Assembly (NCBI GenBank): GCA_016719055.1
Contig: JADKAW010000004.1
Location: 217,581 to 281,580 of the forward strand
From: Candidatus Rhodoferax mariagerensis
Lineage (GTDB): Bacteria > Pseudomonadota > Gammaproteobacteria > Burkholderiales > Burkholderiaceae_C
DNA length: 64,000 nt
Reading direction: 5' to 3'
Shown: positions 31,101 through 38,395 of the stretch, piece after piece
How the letters are laid out: every line of letters starts with the position of its first letter
Numbering within the stretch: position 1 is the stretch's first letter
Program-made: the position numbers and the translations under genes
Notes under the pieces: generated by a model
Seen by the model: only the letters and a program-made list of their open reading frames with translations
The model's database searches: none
Told to the model about the DNA's origin: nothing

Positions 31101-31772
31101 AAAATCGGGCGATGGCGCGCCAGAGTCTTGCTGCAAAGACAGTTTGCCCGAAATCGTGATTCGACCGCTGTCCTGGGCCTGACCCACGGCGGTGCGTTGG
31201 GCCGCGACTGTGAGTGGGTCAAACCCGAGTAACTTGCGGTTGGCTTCAGTCAGGGGTTCGATGTAGCGCAACGGCGCATAGGTCGCGCGCTCAGCAGCGC
31301 CCACAGGATGAATGCGATAGTCGGACAAGCCCTCACGGCGCACACTTGCCATGAATCGGTCCAAGTCTTTGGCAGCAACCAGCTCGTGAAATGACAGGTT
31401 GGCGACTCCTGACATATGGCCGTGCGCATTCAGGGTCTGGAAATAGTCTTGGAAGTCGTTGCGCGACACATGGTCTGAGGCTTTGAAAAGACCGGCAAAT
31501 CCTTTCAGTACCAAGGCTTTGGCGTCCAGGTAGCGCTCGATGTGTTTGGTGACGTTGCCCGATTGGCTGGCAAATACCAGCCGCAATTCGTCAGCTGCAT
31601 CCTGCTTGGCGTGCCACCAAAACAGGCTGGTGATCAGCCAGCCGCACAGCACCGCCAGCGCTGCCCATACCATGGGTTTGCCCGACATCGAGCCCATGCT
31701 GTCAGCCTCGGCGACAACCGGGTGCGACAAAGGTTCAGAGGGCAGGGGGACGCTGGTGTGGGATGCGTTCAC
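28155..31772 (-). CDS. Hybrid sensor histidine kinase: CHASE-PAS-PAS-HisKA-HATPase-REC-Hpt
   Basis: A 1205-residue membrane-bound phosphorelay kinase. In order: a helix near 36-54; a periplasmic CHASE domain (about 85-300) that would bind a small ligand; a second helix near 345-365; two PAS/PAC regions (about 400-515 and 550-675); HisKA with the phosphorylated His in MSHEIRTPLNG near 692; HATPase with DNGIGM and GGSGLGLSI; a receiver with Asp in LLLTDCHMPQMDG near 987; and an Hpt domain with His in VAHKLKSAART near 1144. The start is GTG at 31772 with AAGG nearby; no ATG fits. Signal unknown. It pairs with the small receiver gene downstream. Confidence 0.9.
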   Translation of the reverse strand: MNASHTSVPLPSEPLSHPVVAEADSMGSMSGKPMVWAALAVLCGWLITSLFWWHAKQDAADELRLVFASQSGNVTKHIERYLDAKALVLKGFAGLFKASDHVSRNDFQDYFQTLNAHGHMSGVANLSFHELVAAKDLDRFMASVRREGLSDYRIHPVGAAERATYAPLRYIEPLTEANRKLLGFDPLTVAAQRTAVGQAQDSGRITISGKLSLQQDSGAPSPDFVMYMPLYKHTAQVPETLADRRTRFIGWINIPFRMAELLTQALPDRLQDMDLSLYDDANASPGSLLFSSHIMPASGPLPASSMQHEHRIYFGSRVWTLVFRARSDFGAAAIAQKPQWVAATGVSLSLLLGLVMLLGLRLQRRRSHHALQRLAQTERQARLAQQTQTARTLQDNLWAMNEAQRIVQVGTYLTHIPSGTWEGSAVLDEIFGIDASFSKTVDNWNSLIAPESRDELLAYYHQAEQVDGTFNHDYQVIRPADGQRRWVSARGEFSRDATGTPQFLRGTIQDITSRKEAEMVMQNYRDQLEALVQQKTADLQQLVDALAESEQRWNFALEASGDGVWDWNMVTGKAVLSLRWKQMLGYANDEIGNDASEWASRVHPDDMPLVMANIQAHIDGQTAAAEVEFRMRCKDQSWLWVLGRGKLVSRDSDGKPMRLIGTQTDIRQRKKTEQALLAASRAKSEFLANMSHEIRTPLNGVIGMVDLLQQSSLLPNQHRMLDAVAHSSQALLNILNDILDYSKIEANKLHVERLPVQLRDVLESVAMLMSPTADAKSIDLSVFVAPDLPAWIFSDPTRLRQVLLNLLGNALKFTPSTAAQPGRVDVSAQTGTLPDGNPALELCVTDNGIGMTDEVVDKLFQPFTQADESTARQFGGSGLGLSISQRLIHLMDGQLSVRSTLGRGSVFSVLLPLQVATPAPVQPLATRLPDPAPWHAGAGRRLVLLAEDNETNSDVLMEQLRLLGYAAVLAADGRQALAQWRTGRFDLLLTDCHMPQMDGFELTQTIRSSEPAGTHLPIIAVTANAMQGEVERCLACGMDDYLSKPLRLRELGPMMAKWLPHNTAAVPGTPGAASSPWFTINSRAPTALAVWDTSRLGQMIGDNQALYTQLLGKFLLNAAGQVQSIQTGAASGEPAALAEVIEVAHKLKSAARTVGADLLGDLCQQIESACKAGNAPLCKALLPDLAAGFDEIRGLIQAHLNTAQP

Positions 31773-31811
31773 CGTTGCCTTATTGGGATGAAAGTTTATG
31801 TAACAAATTGA

Positions 31812-31860
31812 CCTCTAGCCCTCGACAGTCATGCATGACCTGTTATAAAAAAAGTAGCGC
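31812..31860 (-). repeat. Dispersed GGGCTAGAGG-core repeat, copy 4 (end of fluC)
   Basis: Read on the minus strand: GCGCTACTTTTTTTATAACA, then a GTCATGCATGAC palindrome and GAGGGCTAGAGG. It covers the last nine or so codons and the stop of fluC and reaches into the gap before the hybrid kinase. Confidence 0.65.
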
Positions 31861-32212
31861 TCTTGATGCCTGCTATGGTCAGCAGCAGCGAGCCAAACAA
31901 ATGCAGGGCCGCCGTCCCCAGGCCCAGCAGGTAGCGCTGCTGGCCCAGCATGCCGACCACTTCGGCCGAGAAGCTGGAAAACGTGGTCAAGGCACCCAGA
32001 AAACCGGTGATGATGGCCAGCCGCCAGGCCGGGTCCAACTGCGGCAGCGCCTGAAAAACAGCCACGGCCACGCCAACCAGGTAGCCACCGATCAGGTTGG
32101 CTGCCAAGGTACCCATGGGAAGCAGGGCACCCGGGTTCAGCCACAGCCCAAGCCACCAGCGCAATAGGGCGCCCAGGCAAGCTCCGGTGCAAATGGCAAG
32201 GACAGACATCAT
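31829..32212 (-). CDS. crcB: Fluoride ion exporter FluC (CrcB)
   Basis: A 127-residue dual-topology membrane protein with four helices that exports fluoride as a homodimer. Key motifs are GACLGALLRWW near residue 9, NLIGGYLVG with the channel asparagine near residue 38, and GFLGALTTFSSFSAE near residues 71-85. The start is one of two consecutive ATGs at 32212/32209. The last codons (ATFFITGHA) and the stop lie in a repeat, so the native C-terminus may have been replaced. No fluoride riboswitch is visible: the gap to the preceding terminator is only about 40 bases. Confidence 0.92.
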   Translation of the reverse strand: MMSVLAICTGACLGALLRWWLGLWLNPGALLPMGTLAANLIGGYLVGVAVAVFQALPQLDPAWRLAIITGFLGALTTFSSFSAEVVGMLGQQRYLLGLGTAALHLFGSLLLTIAGIKSATFFITGHA

Positions 32213-32250
32213 GGTGTTGGCATCATATCGAGGCACGGGCCATGAAGACA

Positions 32251-32272
32251 AAAAAACCCGCCGAAGCGGGTT
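32251..32272 (-). terminator. Rho-independent terminator after the ComEA-like gene
   Basis: On the minus strand AACCCGC-TTCG-GCGGGTT is followed by a run of seven T residues. It is placed about 20 bases after the ComEA-like stop, just before fluC. Confidence 0.88.
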
Positions 32273-32290
32273 GATGTGTTGCCAATCGGC

Positions 32291-32629
32291 TTACTTTTTA
32301 GCGGCACTGGCTGCACTGGCAGCAGGCTTGGTCTCTTTTTTCGCAACCGGGCCTGCGGCAGCACCTTTGAAAGGCGTGCCGTTGACGGTCAGGCCCTCGG
32401 CTGAAAACTTGGCGGCATTGCCTTCACCGACGCCTTTGACACGATCAACAAAGTCGGTCCAGTCCTTGAAATTGCCTTTTTTGCGCTCATCCAGAATTTT
32501 GCTGGAAATACTTGGGCCAATGCCCTTGATACCGTCGAGCTCGGCAGCGGTGGCCTTGTTAACGTCAACTGCAGCAAAACAGGCCGCCGCATAAAGCATG
32601 GCCACCAAGGCCAGAATTTTTTTCAACAT
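32291..32629 (-). CDS. ComEA-like helix-hairpin-helix DNA-binding protein
   Basis: A 112-residue secreted protein with signal peptide MLKKILALVAMLYAAACFAA and a helix-hairpin-helix domain (VNKATAAELDGIKGIGPSISSKILDERK, then KGVGEGNAAKF). The tail is rich in Ala, Lys and Pro. Proteins of this kind bind DNA in the periplasm and in competent species take part in DNA uptake. The ATG at 32629 has GGAG nine bases upstream and begins the signal peptide; the longer frame to 32665 is not used. It has its own terminator. Confidence 0.85.
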   Translation of the reverse strand: MLKKILALVAMLYAAACFAAVDVNKATAAELDGIKGIGPSISSKILDERKKGNFKDWTDFVDRVKGVGEGNAAKFSAEGLTVNGTPFKGAAAGPVAKKETKPAASAASAAKK

Positions 32630-32689
32630 GAAGGAACTCCAGAAAAATAAAAAGATGTGGATCAACTATCCGCGCGCATCATAACCAAG

Positions 32690-33709
32690 TCAGCCGTGCT
32701 GGGCCATCCACTGCACGTAGCTGGCAACGCCGGTTTGCACATCGGCAAAAGCATGATCACAACCAACGGCGCGCAACGCACTCAGGTCGGCCTGGGTGTA
32801 ACACTGGTATTTACCGCGTAATGCGTCGGGAAACGAAATGTACTCCAGCAGACCCTGCGCGGCCAGTGCTTCCAGCGAAAGCGCTGGTTGACCGTCACGT
32901 TCACGAAAGCTGTTCACCACCGCGCTGGCCACGTCATTAAAAGGCTGGGCCCGGCCCGTGCCCAGGTTAAAAATGCCGGACACACCGGGATTGTCATAAA
33001 ACCACAGGTTGACGGCCACCACGTCGTCAACAAAGACAAAGTCGCGCATTTGCCCGCCTGGCGTGTAGCCGCCGTACTCACCAAACAGCTTGACCTTGCC
33101 CTCTGCACGAAATTGATTGAACTGGTGAAACGCCACGCTGGCCATGCGGCCCTTGTGCTGCTCGTGTGGGCCATACACGTTGAAGTAGCGAAAACCAACC
33201 ACCTGCATGGTTTTGCCCGACATGGCGCGGCCAAAGTCCTGGCCGCATTCCCGGCGCATGCGCTGGTCAAACAGAAGTTTGGAGTAGCCATACACATTAA
33301 GCGGACACTCGAACGCAGGCTGTTCGCGAAAGGTGTCCGAGCCGCCGTAGGTGGCAGCACTGGAGGCGTACAACAGCCGCGCACCGCGCTTTTGACAAGC
33401 ATGGTACAGCTGCAGCGAGGTGGCAAAGTTGTTTTGCATCATGTACTTGCCGTTTTGCTCCATGGTGTCGCTGCAGGCTCCTTCGTGGAACACGGCCTCA
33501 ATCTGGCCATAACCGCCGCTGCCGTACTCGTCATAAAAAACATCGGCATCGACGTAATCCGATATTTGCAGATCGACCAGGTTGCGAAATTTGTCGCCTT
33601 GGGTCAGGTCATCGACCGCAATGATGTCGCGCAAGCCACGGGCGTTCAGGCCCCTGATGATGTTGGAGCCAATAAAACCGGCAGCGCCGGTGACAACGAT
33701 TCGGGTCAT
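32690..33709 (-). CDS. hldD: ADP-L-glycero-D-manno-heptose-6-epimerase
   Basis: A 339-residue short-chain dehydrogenase/reductase that converts ADP-D-glycero-D-manno-heptose to the L-glycero form, the last step in making the heptose precursor of the LPS inner core. The Rossmann loop is VTGAAGFIGSNI at residues 5-16; the catalytic Tyr and Lys lie in NVYGYSKLLFDQ near residues 139-150; the RYFNVYGPHEQHKGRMAS motif of the family is near 175. Its start overlaps the stop of the heptose kinase gene by 4 bases (ATGA), so the two are translationally coupled. Confidence 0.96.
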   Translation of the reverse strand: MTRIVVTGAAGFIGSNIIRGLNARGLRDIIAVDDLTQGDKFRNLVDLQISDYVDADVFYDEYGSGGYGQIEAVFHEGACSDTMEQNGKYMMQNNFATSLQLYHACQKRGARLLYASSAATYGGSDTFREQPAFECPLNVYGYSKLLFDQRMRRECGQDFGRAMSGKTMQVVGFRYFNVYGPHEQHKGRMASVAFHQFNQFRAEGKVKLFGEYGGYTPGGQMRDFVFVDDVVAVNLWFYDNPGVSGIFNLGTGRAQPFNDVASAVVNSFRERDGQPALSLEALAAQGLLEYISFPDALRGKYQCYTQADLSALRAVGCDHAFADVQTGVASYVQWMAQHG

Positions 33710-34635
33710 GCAAACAACTCCTCATAAGAAACAGTGGCGGTGCCAAATTTGCCAACCACCAGGCCACCAGCCCGGTTGGCCAGTGGCAGGGCTTCGCGCA
33801 GGCTCATGCCGGCAGCAACCAGTGCAGCCATGGTGGCTATCACTGTGTCGCCGGCACCGGTCACGTCAAACACCTCACGCGCCTGGGCACTGACGCTGAT
33901 CTGGCCGTCAGCGTCAAACAGTGTCATGCCTTCTTCGCTGCGGGTAAGCAACACTGCCTGCAAGCCAAGACTTTCTCGCAGGTTGTGCGCTTTGGTCTGC
34001 AAATCAGATTCGTCATGCCAGGTGCCAACCACCTGCTGCAGCTCGGCCCGGTTGGGGGTGATCAAGGTGGCCCCGTGGTAGCGTGAATAGTCGCTGCCTT
34101 TGGGGTCCACCAGGATGGGTGTGCCAGCGACCCTGGCCCCCTCAATCATGTCACTGATGTGGGCCAGGCCGCCTTTGCCATAGTCGGAAAACAGCACCGC
34201 CTGGTGACTGGGCAGCAGTTCGACAAAAGTGGCCGTTTGCGAGGCAAGGACTTCGGTCTTTGGGGTATTTTCAAAATCAAGACGCAGCAACTGCTGCTGG
34301 CGGCCAATCACCCGCAATTTCACGGTTGTCTTGAGTTGGGCGTCGCGGCCAAAATGCGTCTGGATGCCGGTGTGGGCCAGCAGGGCTTCAAGTTTGTGGC
34401 TGGCCTCGTCATCGCCGACCACCGTCAGCAAGGATGACTGCGCGCCGAGAGTGACCAGGTTGAAGGCCACGTTGGCAGCCGCGCCAATGCGCTCTTCTTC
34501 GCGGGTGACACGCACCACCGGCACCGGTGCTTCAGGGCTGATGCGGTCAACGGCGCCGTACCAATAGCGGTCCAGCATGACGTCCCCCACCACCAGGATT
34601 CGGGCACGATGGAGTTCGGCTTTTGCGACGGTCAT
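33706..34635 (-). CDS. hldA: D-glycero-beta-D-manno-heptose-7-phosphate kinase
   Basis: A 309-residue PfkB-family sugar kinase equal to the first half of E. coli HldE, without the nucleotidyltransferase domain. Features are RILVVGDVMLDRYWYG near residues 11-26, RIGAAANVAFNLVTLGA near 49-65 and the PfkB signature DVTGAGDTVIATMAAL near 254, with the catalytic Asp. It phosphorylates heptose-7-phosphate on the LPS heptose route that ends with HldD. The ATG at 34635 overlaps the lapB stop (ATGA), so the longer open frame upstream is ignored. The adenylyltransferase must be elsewhere. Confidence 0.93.
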   Translation of the reverse strand: MTVAKAELHRARILVVGDVMLDRYWYGAVDRISPEAPVPVVRVTREEERIGAAANVAFNLVTLGAQSSLLTVVGDDEASHKLEALLAHTGIQTHFGRDAQLKTTVKLRVIGRQQQLLRLDFENTPKTEVLASQTATFVELLPSHQAVLFSDYGKGGLAHISDMIEGARVAGTPILVDPKGSDYSRYHGATLITPNRAELQQVVGTWHDESDLQTKAHNLRESLGLQAVLLTRSEEGMTLFDADGQISVSAQAREVFDVTGAGDTVIATMAALVAAGMSLREALPLANRAGGLVVGKFGTATVSYEELFA

Positions 34636-35789
34636 AGTTCTTCGACTCTGAGACTTGGATAACTGTCCCAGGCCTGGCAGCCCGGACATTGCCAAAAATG
34701 ATGTGTGGCTTCGAACCCACAGCCAGCACAGCGGTAGCGCAGCAGCGGTTGGGTGGCATGGTCCAGCGCACGCTGGACTTGTGGGTGAAACTGTTCGTGT
34801 TCGAGCTTCTCGCCTGCAATCCACTTGGCAGCTGCCACCAATGAAGGCTCTTTTTCAAGGTGTCGGACGTAGCAGTCGCGGGCATAACTGTCAGATACGG
34901 GGTCCTGGCCAGACAACACCACGACGGCATCGAGCAGGTCCAGCGAAGGGTTTTGGTCATATAGCGCCTGCAAGGCGGTCAGTGCTTCGGCACCATTGCC
35001 AGTACGCAAGGCCAGCTCTGTCAAGGGGCCGGCGATCAGTGATGTGGCGCCGGGCGCAGAGTCAAGTGCATCCATCAGTTCTTCATAGGCCAGCGTTATC
35101 TGATTGTTTTTTGCCAGCGCTTGGGCCAGCTCAATGCGCGGGCGTGCGGCATCGGGTGCCCGCATAACGGCTGCACGCAACTGCTGAAGCCCTTGATCAG
35201 TATTGCCCTGCGCCAGTTGGGCGGCTGCCTGCTCGCACAGGTAGTGGGCTAGTCGGTGGCTAAAGCTGCCCTGCGCGGCAGATTCGAGCTTTTCTGCGAT
35301 CACTGTTGCCTGGGCCCAGTCGCGGCTGCGCTCGTAGTTGGCCAGCAGGGCCAAACGGGCCTCGGTTTCAAAACGGGTGCCTTCAAGTTTGAACAGGGCC
35401 GCTTCCGCCCGGTCGAGCAGCCCGGCCTTGAGGTAATCGAGTGCCAGCGCGTGTTGGGCTCGGTGACGGTCATCCTGGCTCAAATCAGCGCGTGACAGCA
35501 AATGCTCATGAACGCGCACGGCGCGCTCATACTCGCCCCGGCGACGAAACAGGTTTCCGAGGGCAAAGTGCAGTTCAGAGGTGTCGGGGTCGCTTTGGAC
35601 AGCTTCAATGAAGGCATCAATGGCTTGGTCTTGCTGCTCGTTGAGCAGATAGTTAAGACCCTTGAAGTAGGCTTTGGGTGCTTGCCGGTTTTCCAGACGA
35701 ACCTGACGCAGGTCAAACCGTGATGCCAGCCAACCCAGCACAAAAGCCAGCGGCAGGCCCAGCAGCACCCAGCTCAGGTCAAATTCCAT
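34632..35789 (-). CDS. lapB: Lipopolysaccharide assembly protein LapB
   Basis: A 385-residue protein with an N-terminal membrane anchor (LSWVLLGLPLAFVLGWLAS), several tetratricopeptide repeats, and a C-terminal rubredoxin-like zinc domain with two CxxC pairs (RCAGCGF and WQCPGCQAW). LapB (YciM) works with FtsH to control LpxC turnover and so balances LPS against phospholipid synthesis. It overlaps lapA by 11 bases upstream and hldA by 4 bases downstream, placing LPS regulation and core-heptose synthesis in one operon. Confidence 0.93.
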   Translation of the reverse strand: MEFDLSWVLLGLPLAFVLGWLASRFDLRQVRLENRQAPKAYFKGLNYLLNEQQDQAIDAFIEAVQSDPDTSELHFALGNLFRRRGEYERAVRVHEHLLSRADLSQDDRHRAQHALALDYLKAGLLDRAEAALFKLEGTRFETEARLALLANYERSRDWAQATVIAEKLESAAQGSFSHRLAHYLCEQAAAQLAQGNTDQGLQQLRAAVMRAPDAARPRIELAQALAKNNQITLAYEELMDALDSAPGATSLIAGPLTELALRTGNGAEALTALQALYDQNPSLDLLDAVVVLSGQDPVSDSYARDCYVRHLEKEPSLVAAAKWIAGEKLEHEQFHPQVQRALDHATQPLLRYRCAGCGFEATHHFWQCPGCQAWDSYPSLRVEEL

Positions 35790-36096
35790 CGGCGTAGGCT
35801 GGCGCAGTGGCAGGCAAGTTGACGGCTACAGGGGCGGGCGCTGGCACTTGTGCGGCCTGCTCAGGCATTCGGGCGCTCTGACGCTGCCGCCACCACCAAG
35901 GCACCATGCCTAACACACCGACCATCACGCCGGCAGCAAAAGCCGTCAAAACGACCAGCACCAGCGGCGTCCGCCAAAAATTGCCGAAGAAAAAGTGCAC
36001 TGTGGTGTCATGCTGGTTGTTCAGCGCAAAAGCAAACAGGGTAAAAAAAATGGCTGCTTTAAGCACCCACTTAAGCAACCACAGAATGTGTTTCAT
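35779..36096 (-). CDS. lapA: Lipopolysaccharide assembly protein A (LapA, DUF1049)
   Basis: A 105-residue inner-membrane protein with two helices (AAIFFTLFAFALNN and LVLVVLTAFAAGVMVGVLGMVPWWW) and a Pro/Ala-rich cytoplasmic tail. The HDTTVHFFFGN segment between them is typical of the LapA/DUF1049 family. LapA acts with LapB in LPS assembly. The end of the gene overlaps lapB by 11 bases. It lies 75 bases downstream of ihfB. Confidence 0.88.
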   Translation of the reverse strand: MKHILWLLKWVLKAAIFFTLFAFALNNQHDTTVHFFFGNFWRTPLVLVVLTAFAAGVMVGVLGMVPWWWRQRQSARMPEQAAQVPAPAPVAVNLPATAPAYADGI

Positions 36097-36170
36097 CGGT
36101 ATTCCCCATAAACACGTAAATTTTAACGTCCATCCAACCTGGCAGGCACGGCGGACGGCCCTGGTAATCT

Positions 36171-36482
36171 TCAGGGCTTGGTGACTTGTACCAACTCAAG
36201 CGTGCGCTGATCCACCGTCTCACGCAAAGCTTTGCCAGGCTTGAAGTGGGGTACGCGTTTTTCAGGTATGGCAACGCTCTCGCCGCTGCGTGGGTTGCGA
36301 CCCAGGCGGGGCTGGCGATGGTTGACAGAAAAACTGCCGAAACCACGAATTTCAATGCGGTGGCCGCGCACCAGCGCATCGTTCATGGCGTCCAGGATCG
36401 CCTTGACTGCGAATTCAGCATCGCGCTGGGTGAGCTGAATAAACCGTGCGGCAAGTTCTTCAACAAGATCAGAGCGGGTCAT
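36171..36482 (-). CDS. ihfB: Integration host factor subunit beta
   Basis: A 103-residue HU/IHF family DNA-bending protein. MTRSDLVEELAARF at the start, IEIRGFGSFSVNHRQPRLGRNPRSGE in the middle and the VPHFKPGKALRE end identify it as IHF beta. The DNA-intercalating proline lies in the RNPRSGE loop. It pairs with IHF alpha, encoded elsewhere, and supports sigma-54 transcription and recombination. The classical position directly downstream of rpsA is kept. Confidence 0.95.
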   Translation of the reverse strand: MTRSDLVEELAARFIQLTQRDAEFAVKAILDAMNDALVRGHRIEIRGFGSFSVNHRQPRLGRNPRSGESVAIPEKRVPHFKPGKALRETVDQRTLELVQVTKP

Positions 36483-36502
36483 GGTGTGGTGTCAAAAAAC
36501 AA

Positions 36503-36541
36503 AGAAAAAAACGACCGGTGCATGCAACTGACCGGTCGTTC
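36503..36541 (-). terminator. Rho-independent terminator after rpsA
   Basis: A perfect 9-bp stem ACGACCGGT/ACCGGTCGT with an 11-base loop is followed on the minus strand by a run of seven T residues. It separates rpsA from ihfB and would limit readthrough from the strongly expressed ribosomal gene. Confidence 0.88.
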
Positions 36542-36562
36542 GTTCAGTGGGCGATAACCAGC

Positions 36563-38242
36563 TTAGTTGTTGTCCAATTTGGCACGCAACAAGGCACCCA
36601 GGCTGGTGGTGCCAGCGTTTTCGCGGGCTGACTGCTGGCTGAGCGTGGCCATGGCTTCGTTTTGGTCAGCCGCGTCCTTGGCCTTGATGGACAACTGGAT
36701 GTTGCGGGTCTTGCGATCGACATTGACCACTACGGCAGTGACTTCGTCGCCTTCTTTGAGCACGTTGCGCGCATCTTCTACGCGGTCGCGGCTGATTTCA
36801 GAGGCCCGCAGGTAGCCCAGCACGTCGTCGCCGAGGTCGATTTCAGCGCCCTTGGCATCCACAGTTCGGACCTTGCCGGTGACCACGGAGCCCTTGTCGT
36901 TGATCGACGAGAAGGTGGTGAACGGGTCGGAATCGAGCTGTTTGATACCCAGTGAGATACGCTCGCGGTCCACGTCCACGGCCAGCACCAGGGCTTCAAC
37001 TTCCTGGCCTTTTTTGTACTCGCGCACAGCGGCTTCGCCGGGCTCGTTCCACGACAGGTCAGACAGGTGTACCAGGCCGTCAATGCCAGCCGCCAATCCA
37101 ACAAACACGCCGAAGTCGGTGATGGACTTGATCGGGCCCTTGACGCGGTCGCCGCGCTTGGTGTTTTGCGCAAATTCTTGCCATGGGTTGGCCTTGCATT
37201 GCTTCATGCCCAAGGAAATACGGCGTTTGTCTTCGTCGATTTCCAGAACCATGACTTCGACTTCGTCACCCAAAGCGACGATCTTGGCCGGGGCCACATT
37301 CTTGTTGGTCCAGTCCATCTCGGACACGTGCACCAGGCCTTCGATGCCGGGTTCGAGTTCGACAAACGCGCCGTAATCGGCGATATTGGTGATCTTGCCG
37401 AACATGCGGGTGCCTTGCGGGTAACGACGGTTCACGCCCATCCATGGGTCGTCGCCCATTTGCTTCAGGCCCAGCGACACGCGGTTTTTCTCGGTATCGA
37501 ATTTCAGGATCTTGGCGGTGATTTCCTGGCCAGCCGTCACCACTTCAGACGGGTGACGGACACGGCGCCAGGCCATGTCGGTGATGTGCAGCAGGCCGTC
37601 GATGCCGCCCAGATCCACAAACGCACCGTATTCAGTGATGTTCTTGACCACACCCTGAACAATCGCGCCTTCCTTGAGCGTGTTCATCAGCTTGGACCGC
37701 TCTTCGCCCATTGAAGCCTCAACGACAGCGCGGCGGCTCAGCACCACGTTGTTGCGCTTGCGATCAAGCTTGATGACCTTGAATTCGAGGGTCTTGTTTT
37801 CGTACGGAGACAGGTCTTTGGTGGGACGGGTGTCAACCAAAGAGCCGGGCAAGAAGGCGCGGATGCCGTTGACCAGCACGGTAAGTCCTCCCTTGACCTT
37901 GCCGCTGGTGGTGCCAGTGACGAAGTCGCCAGACTCCAGCGCGCGCTCCAGGCTCATCCAGGACGCCAGACGCTTGGCGGTGTCGCGGCTCAAAATGGTG
38001 TCGCCGTAGCCGTTTTCGATCGAGCCAATGGCCACCGACACGAAGTCGCCCACTTGCACTTCGGTTTCGCCCTGATCGTTCTTGAATTCTTCCAGCGGCA
38101 CATAGGCTTCCGACTTGAGGCCGGCGTTCACGACCACAAAGCTGTGCTCGATACGGACGACTTCAGCGGTGATGACTTCACCGGGGCGCATTTCTGTGCG
38201 TTGCAGGGACTCTTCAAACAGGGCGGCAAAAGATTCAGACAT
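36563..38242 (-). CDS. rpsA: 30S ribosomal protein S1
   Basis: A 559-residue S1 protein with six S1 (OB-fold) repeats, which binds mRNA and helps start translation on structured messages. Repeats are recognisable by the GAFVDLGG-, GAFVELEPGIEGLVH- and GVFVGLAAGIDGLVHLSD-type motifs. The N-terminal MSESFAALFEESL matches the ribosome-binding end. Length is normal for the family. It lies downstream of aroA/cmk, the common gammaproteobacterial and betaproteobacterial order cmk-rpsA-ihfB, with a 153-base leader containing a hairpin. Confidence 0.97.
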   Translation of the reverse strand: MSESFAALFEESLQRTEMRPGEVITAEVVRIEHSFVVVNAGLKSEAYVPLEEFKNDQGETEVQVGDFVSVAIGSIENGYGDTILSRDTAKRLASWMSLERALESGDFVTGTTSGKVKGGLTVLVNGIRAFLPGSLVDTRPTKDLSPYENKTLEFKVIKLDRKRNNVVLSRRAVVEASMGEERSKLMNTLKEGAIVQGVVKNITEYGAFVDLGGIDGLLHITDMAWRRVRHPSEVVTAGQEITAKILKFDTEKNRVSLGLKQMGDDPWMGVNRRYPQGTRMFGKITNIADYGAFVELEPGIEGLVHVSEMDWTNKNVAPAKIVALGDEVEVMVLEIDEDKRRISLGMKQCKANPWQEFAQNTKRGDRVKGPIKSITDFGVFVGLAAGIDGLVHLSDLSWNEPGEAAVREYKKGQEVEALVLAVDVDRERISLGIKQLDSDPFTTFSSINDKGSVVTGKVRTVDAKGAEIDLGDDVLGYLRASEISRDRVEDARNVLKEGDEVTAVVVNVDRKTRNIQLSIKAKDAADQNEAMATLSQQSARENAGTTSLGALLRAKLDNN

Positions 38243-38305
38243 GTTTCAATGCGGTGCTAACCGCAGGTTATTTGCGGGTTGAGCCGCGGGTTAAGTTTTT
38301 TTGAA

Positions 38306-38349
38306 CCTTGGTCACAGTGCGCCAATGCGGCGCGAAAAGGTAACCAAGG
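38306..38349 (-). promoter_or_regulatory. Large hairpin in the rpsA leader
   Basis: On the minus strand CCTTGGTTAC pairs with GTGACCAAGG around a second stem GCGCC-GCATT-GGCGC. No T-run follows, so it is not a terminator of aroA/cmk. S1 represses its own translation in E. coli through structured leader RNA, and this hairpin could have that role here; this is inferred. Confidence 0.4.
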
Positions 38350-38395
38350 ACCGCTGCAAAGGGGTGAGCCTTTGCGTTTGCATTCCTCAAGATGA

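Noticed and set aside
32213..32250. Fluoride riboswitch upstream of fluC
   Set aside because: Only about 40 bases separate the preceding terminator and the start codon, and no crcB-motif pseudoknot can be fitted.
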